Below are positions 10,033 through 21,988 of a DNA stretch of 64,000 bases, piece after piece. Position numbers and translations under genes: made by a program. Source of the DNA: Euclidia mi (Eukaryota; Arthropoda; Insecta; Lepidoptera; Erebidae). The notes beneath the pieces were generated by a model. The model had not been told where the DNA came from. It saw nothing but the letters and a program-made list of their open reading frames with translations, and did no database searches. How positions within the stretch are numbered: position 1 is the first letter of the stretch; each line of letters begins with the position of its first letter. Where the stretch lies: NCBI GenBank assembly GCA_944739405.2, contig OX123193.2, positions 5,712,331 to 5,776,330 on the forward strand, written 5' to 3'.

Positions 10033-12902
10033 TTTAAATACTTTGTACATGTAATCTATTAATATGGTATTAAGCTCAAGGCGATATAAATTCTCTATTA
10101 AAGTATGGCGCCTTACCTATTAGCGGCGAGAATCATTTGCATGGCGACGAAACAAATGGTGGGTCTAGACTGTGACCTGAAGCGGTAATCGGTGGTATGC
10201 TCGACTTCTGGTCACTTATTTTTAGATTTTGATAAAATAGGAGCAGAATGATAAATATGTTTGTCAGTTTGTTACATATAAATAAAATTAGAGTGTTTAT
10301 TTGATATTTGTGATTTGAAAATAACTACTTATACCTACTCTTTTAAGTGCATATAGTAAGTTCGATGAATGGCTGGCGCTATTGATGCCGAATACCGGAA
10401 ATAACGCAGTTGAAACCGCGGGGAACAGCTAGTTTAAGATGAAACCATAATGTAAACCGACTCCAAGAGGTCAGAAAGTATCGTCATAATAAGAATTCGG
10501 AATTTATTTGGACTTTGATTTCTGTAGCGTTTATAACTATATTTATTGAACAAACGATCAATTTTGTATGATTTATTTTCACGTTTGTTATTTTAAAAGC
10601 AACCCTTTTTACTTCCTATTTTGTAAACGGATATCCGTTTATGTTGACATGGCAGTAGTTGCTTTGTTGTTATTTTATGAATACCTAAAGCCTTTGATAC
10701 AGTATACAAATTCATTTTCATACTGACTTTGAACGTTAGGTGTACAGGTGAAAGTATAATTTGAAGAAGTGTCACTTTTTGTTTTCTTTCTTTGTATAAA
10801 GCATGCACAAAACTAACTAGTTCAATAGAGACACAAATTATAATATAGAAACCAGATATAGTACATTTATTAATCCTCTCCTTCGTGTATGGCTTTCAAC
10901 ACTCCAGCTACATTCATTAATTAAAACTGTACTAATTACATATATTGTCATGCTTGCTACAAATGATTACGTCGATATCTAATGTCTGCTATAAACATGT
11001 AAAATAATATTTAATATGAGTAGTGTAGTGAAATAATTTTAAATAAAATAATTGTTTAATTAATTTAGTAATAATGGAGTTTTTTTAATGTATGAAATTT
11101 TATGAATGTTATATGTTTTAATATGGGTGTTTACCTGAAATAAAAATATATTTTTTTTATTTATTAAACTTGCAAAATTAAATATGCGTCAGGCTCAAGT
11201 TTAATTTCAAATATTTGGATTACATCTTAATATTTACTAGATCATCATCATCTATTCATTTATAATTTCAATAAAACTATGTCAGGATTATAATATGGTA
11301 GTAACCATAATATAATCGCAAAATAGTTTTATTCTATAGTCCAAGCGCAATATTCAATGACCGACAGTTTTCCAATCACATATACATCTATATATACACA
11401 CATTCGCTAAACATATTGGTATGGAATCTATTAACTTCGGCGTATGACGGCGGCTGAGCGCCGATGTACCAAGTTTTATGACAATATTCTCGTTGCCATG
11501 TCTCGTAAACAGTTATCATCTGAGACTTAGATTTACTGGAAATGCTTCGTGAAATAATATTTTAGGAAGAAGATTTTCGATCGCATTCAAATTATCGCGA
11601 TAGTCATATCAATGCACATATTTAACGCTATGATCCAGATCCTAAACAACATTGTTATTAATATATATTTTTATAACGATTGTAATGTGTTTTGTGCAAA
11701 TAAATAAAAAAAAATATCATCCGTTACGCAAGTAAAGTACGTTCGAATGTTCCCGGGAAGGGTCACGGTAATGAATACTAACCGCCAATCGCGCGACCCT
11801 GCTACTAATGAGAAGTTATGGACACTGCGGTAGTTTAAGTAAGTACGACACGAACGTCTTTAGGTTTTCTTCTACCTCAGTCGGTGTCAAAGTTTTCCTC
11901 GGTGTCAAAAAATGTAATTTAAATTCCGTAATAAACATCTTGGAAATATTCATTACGATGATGAGAAGTTCTTCAGCAATCTACACGAAAACTGAGAATG
12001 TTATCTGTAATCATTATAACTAAAGTTTACTCAGGTGTTTTCAGAATGCCAAAGCTATCCTTATATTTGTCTATATTCTAAAATACACCTTGTATAGTAC
12101 ACAGAGTGCTAATACATATTATTTTAGCCATTTTCAATTTTATAGTTACATCATCCTTCTATGACCACATCTTTCTGTCAGACGTAATAATAAAAAAGAA
12201 AGAATTATTAAAGAGAAAGAAAATATTGTAGGTATAAAATATACAAATGCAAAAGCACTTTACTTTTAAAAGCTTTGTGCAATTTATATTCAAATAATGC
12301 AGTTATAAATCTTTGACAGTAATTAAATGTGGTGTTAACTTGATGGATTGCAGTCTAGTGTGAGTGGAAAAATGCAAAAACTTCGAGCACAATTTAAGCG
12401 ATGTATATTGCAAAATGTCAACAGAATTAATTATTAAAGTTTTAATTTGAATTTCTATATAGTATATCAATGGCAAGATGTGTGTCCCATTACACATTTT
12501 GGAGGCATAACGAATTATGTTTATAGATATTCCAAGTATACTAGAAGTTATAAAACGAATGGCCAATTCTGCAAAAGCAAATAGATACTGTGATCAAAAC
12601 AGACCTGGTCATCCTTACAAGAGTCACCGAGCTAGTTACATCACCAGTGCTATGTATGATAGTTATTTTGTCAATCATACAGTTATCTTCGGAAGTTCTA
12701 TATGCAGCAGTAAATATCAAATACGACGATGAATGACAGATATAAAGAAGAGAAAAAGAGAGAAGACAAGTGATGTTATGAACCAGGAAAGTAATTTCCC
12801 CCCAGAGTTTTTACTTTATCATCAAATCTTACTTACTAACTTAAGCGTATAAGGATTTTTTACAAGACAATATTGTATAGAATAATATACATTTGATTTA
12901 TC
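10033..12902. other. Unassigned 2.9-kb stretch
   Basis: AT-rich sequence without a recognised gene. CGCGGGGAACAGCTAGT at about 10418-10434 resembles the terminal motif of minus-strand Lep-type repeats (GGGTCAGCTAGT at 14618) and may be a stub of one. ORFs of 71-87 codons (10593-10808, 11808-12023, 12303-12566) show no domain. Confidence 0.3.
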
Positions 12903-14632
12903 TATACTAATATAATAAAGCGGAAGAGTTTGTTTGTTTGTTTGTTTGAACGCGCTGATCTCAGGAACTACCGGTCGGATCTGAAAAATTCTTTTTGTAT
13001 ACGATAGCCCAGTTATTCCGGCAGGCTATAGGCTATATAACATAACGCTTCGACCCTTTGGGGCCGGGCAAAAGGCTAAAAAGGCTAAAACATAATGTCG
13101 GCTAATCTAAGGAACTAGCAGTCGGATTTAAAAAACTGTTATTGCCTATGATAGCCCAATTATTCCGAAAGGCTATAAGCTATATAAAATTACGCCACAA
13201 CTTTTAGGGGCCAGACAAAAGTAATAAAATTGTCAAACGAGTAGGGGGAGGGTTGGGTCAAAGGCAAAAAAAGGCTAAACGAATAGGATACAATCTACAT
13301 GGGTATCGTTTTCGAGATTTTCGGGACGCTGATTAATAATATGAAATTTATTTAGTGATCCAAGGTGGCAGACGGGAAATCAAAGATGGCGGATGAGAAA
13401 ATTTTAAATATCAATATGGGTTTCGCCTTCGATATTTTAAGGGGTGGAGAATCGAAATACAACATCTATTTCGTGATCAAAGATGGCGGATGGGCAATCA
13501 AAGATGGCGGATGGGAAAATTTAAAAAGTCTATATTGGTATCGTCTCCGATGTTTAAAGGGATAGGTAATCCAAATACAACATCTATTTCGTGATTCAAG
13601 ATGGCGGATGTGAAATCAAAAATGGCGGATGGGAAAATTTTTAAAATCAATATGGGTATCGTCTCTAATGATTTAAGGGATGGTGAATCCAAATACAACA
13701 TCTATTTCGTGATCAAAGATGGCGGATAGGAAATCAAAGATGGCGGACGGGAATATTTTTTAATGTCGATATGGGTATCGTCTCCGATATTTTAAGGAAT
13801 GGAGCATTCAAAACCACCATCTATTTCGTGATCAAAGATGGCGGATGTTATTTTTTTTAAAATCAATATGGGTATCAACTCCAATATTTAAAGGGATGGG
13901 AAATCCAAATCCAACATCTATTTCGTGATCAAAGATGGCGGATGGGAAAGTTTAAAAAAATCAATATGTTTATCGTCTCCGATGTTTTAAGGGATGGCGA
14001 ATCTAAATACAACATCTATTTCGTGATCAAAGATGGCGAATAGGCAATCAAAGATGGTGGATGGGATTTTTTTAAAGTCGATATGGGTATCGTCTCCGAT
14101 ATTTTAAGGAATGGGATATTCAAAAACACCATATTTTTCGTGATCAAAGATGGCAAATGGGACTTTTTTTTTAAATCAATATGGGTATCGTCTCCGATGT
14201 TTGAAAAGATGAGGAATCCAAATTCAACATCTATTTCGTGATTCAAGATGGCGGATGGGAAATCAAAGATGGCGGATAGGAAAAATTAAAAAAAAACAAT
14301 ATGGGTATCGTCTCTGATGATTTAAGGGATGGTGAATCCAAATAAAACATCTATTTCGTGATCAAAGATGGCGGATAGGAAATCAAAGATGGCGGACGAG
14401 ATTTTTTTTAAAGTCGATATGGGTATCGTCTTCGATATTTTAAGGAATGAGCAATTCAATATTATACAAAAATCTATGTTTGTTTTTGCATCATTTATAG
14501 ACCCTGGAATGAGAAGAGATAAAGCGCTAAGTCAATGGTAACTTTGGAAAAGGGGCTTGGAGAAAAGGGAATTAATAAAAACTCTTAAAAAGGCAATACG
14601 GAGTTCGCTGGGTCAGCTAGTAAATATAATAA
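12903..14632 (-). mobile_element. Large Lep-alpha-like element carrying a minisatellite
   Basis: Read on the minus strand, the element starts near 14632 (TTACTAGCTGACCCAGCGAA) and ends near 12903 with CAAACAAACAAACAAACTCT-type sequence and TTATTATATTAGTATA, the Lep-alpha 3' signature. Its subterminal part 12950-13330 resembles other copies (TATAGCCTATAGCCTGCCGG, GTAGTTCCTGAGATCAGCG). Instead of the short body of other copies, it contains a roughly 1.1-kb minisatellite. I see no transposase. Helitron-like or LINE-derived origin is possible; I cannot decide from sequence alone. Confidence 0.6.
13352..14458 (+). repeat. Minisatellite, about 10 units of 97/119 bp with ATGGCGG motifs
   Basis: Units begin around ATCTATTTCGTGATCAAAGA at about 13465, 13583, 13702, 13821, 13918, 14015, 14133, 14231 and 14351, after a degenerate first unit at 13352. 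Spacings are either near 119 or near 97 bp. The long form has the CAAAGATGGCGGATGGG box twice, the short form once. Each unit also carries AATATGGGTATCGTCTCCGA and a GGGATGG box. At least 12 exact AAGATGGCGG occurrences can be counted, plus several mutated ones. Confidence 0.9.
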
Positions 14633-14783
14633 ATAGAGGATGCCCGCGGTTACACCCGCGTTATTTAAGACTACTGCTCCGCTCCCGTCGCTCATATATA
14701 AAATCGGACCAATAGTTCCTGAGATTAGCGCGTCCAGCCAAACAAACTAACAAACAAACACTTCAGCTTTATATATTAGTACT
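14633..14783 (+). mobile_element. Lep-alpha repeat, internally deleted
   Basis: GGATGCCCGCGGTTACACCC, ACTACTGCTCCGCTCCCGTC, then a jump to AAATCGGACCAATAGTTCCT and the end AAACACTTCAGCTTTATATA. The middle (GTGATGTTATATAGCC to the TCTAAC block) is missing relative to the next copy. Confidence 0.8.
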
Positions 14784-14987
14784 AGATGAGCTCGCGGTTA
14801 CACCCACGTTATTTAAGGCTACTGCTCCGCTCCCGTGGCTCATAGAGTGATGTTATATAGTCTATAGCCTTCCTCAATAAAAGGGCTATCTAACGCTGAA
14901 ATAATTTTTGAAATCGGTCCAGTAGTTCCTGAGATTAGCGCGTTCAACCAAACAAACAAACAAACTCTTCAGCTTTATATATTAAAA
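14784..14987 (+). mobile_element. Lep-alpha repeat, complete-looking
   Basis: CTAGATGAGCTCGCGGTTAC, GGCTACTGCTCCGCTCCCGT, GTGATGTTATATAGTCTATA, GGGCTATCTAACGCTGAAAT, AGTTCCTGAGATTAGCGCGT, CAAACAAACAAACAAACTCT, TCAGCTTTATATATTA. It is colinear with the copies at 32407 and 44430 and adjoins the preceding copy directly. Confidence 0.85.
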
Positions 14988-16020
14988 ATATAAGATAAGA
15001 TATGTTTTTTCAATCGAGTACGTCCCTCTATCGCACCTTCTTCTATAATAGCGCATAGGTGCATAGTTATTAGTTGTGCTGAATTTCATATTTCTCTTGT
15101 CAACCTCTTCATTCTACTATAATTATATAATCTACCTTGTCAATTGCAATACAATTATTTGACACGGATTTAATCAAATTATACAAATTATAAAATATGT
15201 AATTAAATTTGATTTACGGCGTCAATTTTCAGGCGCTCTTTGAACAATTGTGATTCAGGCGTACCTGGTTTAATTAGAATTCAGCCTGACAAAAAGCTTG
15301 CCTTAATTGAGCGTTTAATATCGAGATAATTAAGTTAAACACTTTTACTTTATAGCCTACTCAGCCAAACTTCTAAATTACTGCTACCGATGACAAAAGT
15401 TACAAGAGTTAAGAAATCCTTTCACGATCCAAGACACCAGAGTTGCAAAAAGTTCAACCAAAACTCGAACAATTACGTTCCATTAAAATTCCAGTCACAA
15501 TAGAGATACGGCTTCTGCCCCCCTCTGAGTCTTCCCCCTATATTTCGTTTCCATATAATTGCATCTAATTTTGGCTAAGTATTTCCTTACTCAGATCGAG
15601 CCACATCCAGTGACACCATTTCCTTAATATCCCTCCTCGATAAACATGCCTAAAGGGTGATGACGTCATAATTCCGTTCCCGCATATTCCCTGTCTCCTT
15701 CCCCCACGGTGTCTCCCTCACACCTCAATAAGTATCTAGGACAAGATTCAGGAATATCGGTGGTTTTGCGTGATATTATTGGTGCGGAAAAATGTCTTGA
15801 TGGTGTCATCTATAAAACAAGTGTTGTCATTTTTCTCACCGATATTGACCTACTGACCTGACCGTATTCTATGGCGCGTAAAACAAAGATGCAATCATAT
15901 TTTATTACGGGACTGTTACTGTGCACCAGTTCTTGACATGTATGAAGCAATTATTAATGCATAAGATGAAAAAGAGGACGTGTCTAGTGGAATTCGGACT
16001 TTAAATTCGTATTTTAGAGC
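14988..16020. other. Unassigned stretch
   Basis: No repeat or gene recognised. Composition is somewhat less AT-rich around 15480-15720. Confidence 0.3.
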
Positions 16021-16021
16021 A

Positions 16022-16064
16022 GCAGGTAAAAGGAAAAAGGAAAAGCAAAAAAAGGAAAAAAAAA
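16022..16064. repeat. Purine-rich (A/G) simple tract
   Basis: AGGTAAAAGGAAAAAGGAAA followed by more A/G runs directly upstream of an S-B insertion. Such A-rich sites are common SINE targets. Confidence 0.7.
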
Positions 16065-16066
16065 GG

Positions 16067-16440
16067 AAGGCAGCGATAGCCGAGTGGAGATACCAACAGA
16101 ATGCCATGCAGCGGGTATTGGGTTCGAATCCACGGCGCGCACCAGTGACTTTTCGGAGTTATGTGCGTATTGAATTATTAATTATCGCTTGCCCCTTGCC
16201 TCGGAGAGCACGTTAAGCCGTCGGTCTCGGTTGTCATGAAGATCTTTGACAGTCGTTACAGGGTGTCAGTACCTTCTAAATAAACTGACACTAGTCTAAA
16301 CCATTGAATATCGCTATCCCTTCGGGTTGCGGAGGTCAGACAGGCAGTCGCTCTGTGGAAAAGCTAATACTCAGCCAAATCCGGTTAGACTAGAAAGCGG
16401 ACCCCAGATTGAAACTGGGGTAACGCTAAGAGGATGATGA
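16067..16440 (+). mobile_element. SINE S-B, full length
   Basis: GGCAGCGATAGCCGAGTGGA, GGGTTCGAATCCACGG, GTGACTTTTCGGAGTTATGT, GCCTCGGAGAGCACGTTAAG, GAAGATCTTTGACAGTCGTT, TATCGCTATCCCTTCGGGTT, CAGTCGCTCTGTGGAAAAGC, AACGCTAAGAGGATGATGA. It is colinear with 5769-6152. AGGTAAA occurs after it and in the upstream A/G tract, a possible but weak duplication. Confidence 0.9.
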
Positions 16441-16800
16441 GGTAAAGTACTTTGTCCTACTCTGTTGTGTTAGTCAAATTACCAGGCGTTTCGTTTTTGT
16501 GGCAGGTCGCGCTTCCAGAGCTCCTGCGCTGATAAGTGTCACTCTTGACAGTAGCGTATTATCTTCAAGTGTGATTTGTCAGTTCAATGGTAATGATTAA
16601 TTTTCGTATCTAATCTGACACTGAATATAAACGTATTAAAATTAACTTTGATTAAATTCTGTTCCAATTTTGTCAGTTATTTTATGTGCAATCACATCTT
16701 CAATTTGAGGTTCTTCGATACAATTTTAAGTAAAGGTTTGTTTCTCAAAATTATTTAAAAATATGTTATAAATTCATATTTATTACAATATTTATTTAAT
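16441..16800. other. Unassigned stretch
   Basis: No recognised feature. Confidence 0.3.
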
Positions 16801-16802
16801 TA

Positions 16803-16954
16803 AAGTAAAACCCCGGCACAATCATTTGTGCCGGGGTTTTACTTGTTCAAAGCAAGGAACAAGTGTTAGCACATTATGCCAAAAACCATGTGTACACCAT
16901 ATAGAACCAACTAACACCACACATAACCATGTGTGGTGTTAGTTGGTTCTATAT
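16803..16954. repeat. Cluster of perfect hairpins
   Basis: Hairpin 1: 19-bp perfect arms 16803-16821 and 16826-16844 (AAGTAAAACCCCGGCACAA) with a 4-nt loop. Hairpin 2: ACTTGTTC / GAACAAGT (16841-16848 and 16857-16864). Hairpin 3: 26-bp perfect arms 16899-16924 and 16929-16954 (starting ATATAGAACCAACTAACACC) with a 4-nt loop AACC. I see no surrounding terminal repeats tying them to a known MITE. Confidence 0.9.
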
Positions 16955-18769
16955 AGTTGTGCCATCATCTGTCTCTTACATGAGATATTTATTGGTGAGA
17001 TGTGTCATATCGCATATAAACTAGTAAATATATTTAAAATATTTGAGCCTTGTATTTACTGATAATTAAAAAAAACATAATGGGTTTATGTGTGTATTTT
17101 CAGTTATTAAGTACCTACATTATAAAATCTGTGCTGAATTTGATGAAGTTTAGTAACGTCCTTTCCGTTGTTAGAACAAAACTTGAAGGCGTGGAAATGG
17201 ATATTTTTTTTGAGTTAGGGATACAAAAGGTTAAAATGTTACGACTGTATTTCATCGGCGTGCGAAACTGTAGTGACGAATGACATATGTGTTATTCCTA
17301 CCTACTAGCTAACAAGTATATATAGCGAAACTTTTAAAATGAACTCATGTGTACAATGTTATGTCATCTACACGGCCTGTTCATTTATTATAATCCTAAT
17401 TTTATAAACCCTCCATGTTTTCGGCCCAGTGTTGAGCTGTAATCACTTTTTACGTAAGATATTTTAATTAGTGGCACCGTTTTGGCGCGGGCTCGTTATA
17501 ATGCAATCCCTCAGGTGTAATAAACACATTTTTAATGGAAAATATTTTAATCCCGACTTTACGGGCGAAGTAGTGAGCTATAGTTGGTGCCAGGAGAAGA
17601 TAGACTTTTTGTAAACACACATTCAGGGCTTCACAACCATTTTTCAAACAGTTGTGTTTTAGATTGTATACTTTTTGAACAGTATTTTTTTGCAATGCCT
17701 AATTATGCCACTATGTTTTAAAATTTATATTGTTAAATTTTACTGAAATAAAAATATTTGATTTTGTGTTTGAATGGTCGAATGTTCATAAATTTTCCGA
17801 TTTATTTGTCATTTAACACGTAATTTATTCTATAAATTAAGGCAAAATAGATTACCAATATGTTAATGATAGAGTACATACATGTTACTCTATTATGGAC
17901 ATGTTTTTTTTTTTAAATCATAGGCCATAAATCATTTGCTCAAAGTAGCCTACCTATCCTAAAATATTAAATTGTTGACCAACACATTACAGGTAGCTAG
18001 TACATTACAGGTAGCTAGTACATTACATAAAAAATTCAAGGCATGGAGATTTTACGTTGTCTGTGAATGAAATCGTCAAAATGAACTTAAACAAAATCTA
18101 TTAAAAGTTACGGACGTTACGGTAGACTGGAAACGCAATTTCTTTTTTAGGTATAAATAATTTTCTGCGCAACTAATAGTTTGCCATCTGCTATTTTGCA
18201 CCCGCTTTTTTGAGATGCCGGCAGCAGGAATATAAACTTGTATTTAACTTTACATTTACCCCTTCTTGACAACTAAAAAAATTAATTTTGTACTCTGATA
18301 AATGCATGTTAAGCCCAAGAATGTAACATTTCAATGAACTAACGCCAAATGTTGACATTCTAGGCGTCAGTACCTCAAAACATTAAAAGATCCTGTTGAC
18401 AGCGCAAAATATTGATAAAAACCCGATCCATTGACATATTAGTTTTCAATGACACTTAACTTAACACTTAACGGTACATCCGTTGCGCTCATTGGATTTG
18501 ACATTAATTGTTTTTGACAGAACTATCGCTAAGTCACTTAGTAAAAATTATTTGTATACAAAAAGTCTATGTTCTCGTGGCACGGACTATAGGTATAAGG
18601 GATGCAATAGACGTCCAAGCTTTATATAGGTGGAGCATAGACATAGACCATGGAATAGACGTTCTAGTGCAAAATGCAAAATGTTTATGGCCAAAATTTA
18701 CGAAAGATAGATCGTCATAAACGCGTTGTTAGTAAATTGTGATGATAAATTCTAATTTTGCCATACCAT
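16955..18769. other. Unassigned stretch with two minor repeats
   Basis: The tract 17992-18026 holds two and a half copies of an 18-bp unit (TACATTACAGGTAGCTAG). A roughly 40-bp similarity in inverted orientation links 17575-17612 (minus) with 18555-18590 (plus); both read CAAAAAGTCTAT, then a TTCTC/TGGCAC block. No gene recognised. Confidence 0.4.
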
Positions 18770-18995
18770 AGACTGCCTCCGTGGTCCATTGGATAGCGTA
18801 TGCGACTGCTGATTGAAGGCCCCTGGTTCGATTCCCGGGTCGGGCAAAAGTGTAACTGGGTTTTCCGAATCCTCAGTAGCAGCACGGAGTCTGGTGATGT
18901 GCCCGGTAACGGCAATAGGCTAAAAATCATGCCAAAATGTGGGTGTAATATTACACCTCTGCCTACCCCTTTGGAGATACAGGCGTGAGCCTATA
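18770..18995 (+). mobile_element. SINE S-A, with a short internal deletion
   Basis: GACTGCCTCCGTGGTCCATT, a B-box-like GGTTCGATTCCCGGGTCGGG, AGCAGCACGGAGTCTGGTGA, CGGTAACGGCAATAGGC, then the CCCCTATTACGTGGGACC block is lost, AAATGTGGGTGTAATATTAC, CTGCCTACCCCTTTGGAGAT and an A-rich tail. CTAATTTT on both flanks may be a remnant duplication. Confidence 0.88.
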
Positions 18996-20329
18996 AAAAA
19001 AACTAATTTTAATCAATATTCAAAGTTGCCTAGACCTAACATTTTTAATGGATTGACGATGCAACTAAACTTTATCCTGCCTGCCCCATGAATAAATCAC
19101 ATAATTTTTATAAGAACTTCTGTAGAATAAGATGAGGATTTTGACTGTATTCAAAATCGATAAGTTTGGTCGTCAGTTTTTAGTCGGCAAGTTAAGACGT
19201 CAGCAAAGGCTTACGTATGTATTAAGGCAATAGTCCTTAGGTCATGAAAAAGGTTCGTAATATGCAAGCAGAAGAAAACAGCTGATTTAAAATCAAATCG
19301 CCGACTTTTTATCGGAATTTTATTCGTTACCTTTTTAAGGCAAATGTCAAAGAAAATTAAACCCTCAATATTTCTCGTAACTTTTGAAACACTTGGCAGA
19401 TTAAAAAAACTTGTGCAATAATCTGACGAAGCATTAATTTTGCGAGAAGCTACCGGTCTAATCCAATAAATGGGTAAGACAAATACTCAATAAAAGTGCT
19501 GAGCGCCCGTCAGTATATATTTTACCCGGTTTCCTGCATAAACAGAGAATTCTCGTTCGCATAATTGTCAGGTAGTGACTTGCTAAATAAATATGTTGAT
19601 GTTATTCTGTGATAAACATGTTTTTTAGGTATTTGGAGACTGATTCTATTAGTTATGTAACTATGCTTTATAGGTCTGGTTGTTTTTGCCAGAAGGGTTG
19701 AAGTGGGGTTTTTTCAAAAGACTAAGTTTATTGCTAAGAACTATGGATAAAGCACAATTAAAAATATTTTTTCTATGTACTGGTCACCACAGCAGCGGGA
19801 CAAAACAGGGCTAACGATGATGTTTTATTTGTACATCGTAGTGTATAGTAGCATAGGCTTAATATTAATTTACCATGTTTGTAGCATATTGTACAATACC
19901 GTAATGGTGCAACTGCAGCACGGCTCTGTCTTGAATTTGATAGATTGGCATTTTATTTGACGATATGAAAAATATTATACGAAATACGAATATGTCAAGT
20001 GAAACGCTGGGTTGAAGCGATGCTGATAGACTCTAGATTCTTTGCGTTGAATAAAGATAACTCTACTTTCATACTGACAGGAAAACCATATGCTTGTTTT
20101 CTACAATAAAATTTAAGAACCAAAATGAATTCCCGATATTTTCGTCCCTCCAATATTTTTGTCCATAACACGGACAGTAGGTACTCTATAACATTTCAAA
20201 ATTATCATATTTATTGTACCTACCTATATTCCATACTCGGTCCAAAATTCGCTTAATTTTATCTTCCAAGGGATGATCGTATTATTGACATGGTGCCTTT
20301 ATCATTGAGTCCGCTGGGTTTTATGTCCC
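18996..20329. other. Unassigned stretch
   Basis: No recognised gene or repeat. Confidence 0.3.
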
Positions 20330-20600
20330 GGTCCCGACGAGAAGGTTATGCGAAACTTAAAGGCAAAGGCGACGAGCGACGCGACAAGCGACGAGTAGCG
20401 CGATACGAAACGTGGCATGGACTAGCAACACGACAAGCGACCAGCAACGTGTCAAGTGATTAGACACGCGTTGCTAGTCGCTTATCGCGTTGCGCGACAA
20501 GCGTCGAGCAACGCGATAAGCGACTAGCAACGCGATACGCTACAGGCGATCCGTTACGTCCGCTTTATTTCGCTACCGTCGCTGACGTCACAGTGTAGAA
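20330..20600. mobile_element. CG-rich element built of GCGAC(T/A)AGCAACGCG units
   Basis: It contains perfect 27-bp inverted arms at 20467-20493 and 20508-20534 (CGCGTTGCTAGTCGCTTATC...) around a 14-nt loop. At least four more diverged copies of the CGACAAGCGAC / AGCAACACG motif lie upstream (20370-20450). Subterminal arrays of this kind occur in some hAT-type MITEs, but I did not find convincing outer termini. Confidence 0.5.
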
Positions 20601-21367
20601 TTTACTCCTACTACGTATACAATGTGGTGAAACGAACTGTCAAACTGATTTACGCGCAAGTGTAGTAGCTGAAATATGTTGTCTAGTTGCTGCTTCGGTA
20701 TTTTCGTAGAGTTTGCTTAAAATAAGCGAATCTTAAAGGAATTTTTAATTGTTTGTATGGATATTACTCCTATTTTACACCTTGTAGAGCTGAAATATTT
20801 AAAAAAATCTTTCTGTAGTGAATGATTATGCCCTAAAATAATTTTATTTTCTTATCAGGTTTTTATCTCCAATAACTTAGGCTCTTTATTTTTCACAATA
20901 TTTGGAATCTGTGCTGATTTTCTGACCGAATAAATGTTTTTTTTCGTAATTAATGGATTTGCATCGCTCCTCGCTCACAGTTTGACCAAATCTTCGCTTT
21001 AGCCTAAAATCATGACTGAACTATATAGCCTCTATGTTAATGTAACACCGTGGCCTGTCTGATAGTGGGACTCAATAGCTTATCTTTATATAACACTTCA
21101 CCTTGGCAATGTTAATGATAGTATGGCTGAATCTAATAATAATAAACGTTTTAATAGTTTGTTTTTCAATTATGTGAGTTTTATAGTGCGACAGGATTGG
21201 TATTAATACAATATATGTATATATTAGCCGTGTGGTTGACGGCATAGAATACAAGTGTCACCACCCCCTATCTTCCCGTGGGTGTCGTAAGAGGCGACAA
21301 AGGGATAACACGATGCAAATACCATCATTGCGTAGAGACGGAAAACTCGACATCAAACCCTATACAA
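20601..21367. other. Unassigned stretch
   Basis: No recognised feature. The composition returns to AT-rich. Confidence 0.3.
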
Positions 21368-21607
21368 CTGCCTCGTTGGTCTCGCGGCATAAATGTGCGC
21401 GTGAGATCGGGAGGTCCCGGGTTCGATTCCTGGGTCGGGCAGTGTTATTGGGTTTTTCTGTCACGAAATTCTCAGTAGCAGCACGGAGTCTGGAAATGTG
21501 CCCGGTACGGCAATAGGCTCGCCCCTTATTACATGGGACTAAAGTATATCTGGCGAAATGTGGGTGTAGAAATACACCTCTGCCTGCCCCTTCGGGTATA
21601 AAAGGCG
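21368..21607 (+). mobile_element. SINE variant S-A2
   Basis: The head ACTGCCTCGTTGGTCTCGCG differs from S-A, with an extra segment (AAATGTGCGCGTGAGATCGG) before the B-box-like GGGTTCGATTCC. The rest follows S-A: GTAGCAGCACGGAGTCTGGA, GTACGGCAATAGGCTCG, TGCCTGCCCCTTCGGGTATA. The minus-strand copy at 46961-47219 shares this head, so this is a true subfamily. Confidence 0.85.
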
Positions 21608-21610
21608 TGA

Positions 21611-21640
21611 CGTTGTGTGTGTGTGTGTGTGTATATATTA
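21611..21640 (+). repeat. (GT)n microsatellite at a SINE 3' end
   Basis: TTGTGTGTGTGTGTGTGTGT directly follows the S-A2 end and probably grew from its tail. Confidence 0.9.
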
Positions 21641-21751
21641 CTTTGAAGATTATATGGACAGTGTCATGTTATTTTAAGGTCTACGTAGTCTTCCTTGACT
21701 GAAGAGACTGTACTAGATTTCTTCATAAACGCTGAGCATCAACACTTCGCT

Positions 21752-21988
21752 TCGTGAAATTGACAGCAATAGCTTTACTCTATGGCCGACCTCATAGGGC
21801 TGGCCAAGTGAGGGTTGGCAGAGACATGCAGGTTTCCTCACGATGTTTTTCTTCACCGTTTGGCAAGCGGTAATTAACAAGTAATATACATAACTTCAGA
21901 AATTCAGTAATGGAAGCCGTGGATTCGATCCTGAGACCCTGCGCGTAGCAATCTGTCAGTCTCTCCACTAGACTGTCGCTGCTGCTAA
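21752..21988 (-). mobile_element. SINE S-D, diverged
   Basis: Minus strand: GCAGCGACAGTCTAGTGGAG, AGACTGACAGATTGCTACGC, GGATCGAATCCACGGCTTCC, TTACCGCTTGCCAAACGGTG, AAACATCGTGAGGAAACCTG, CATGTCTCTGCCAACCC. Colinear with 23895-24206. The LINE-like tail part is worn away. Confidence 0.75.

Noticed and set aside
13352..14458. CRISPR-like array of direct repeats
   Set aside because: Units are contiguous tandem copies without unique spacers, in a eukaryotic repeat context; it is a minisatellite.
17575..18590. Roughly 40-bp inverted similarity as termini of a 1-kb transposon
   Set aside because: The match is short and imperfect, with no duplication outside it; two copies of a small dispersed repeat are equally likely.
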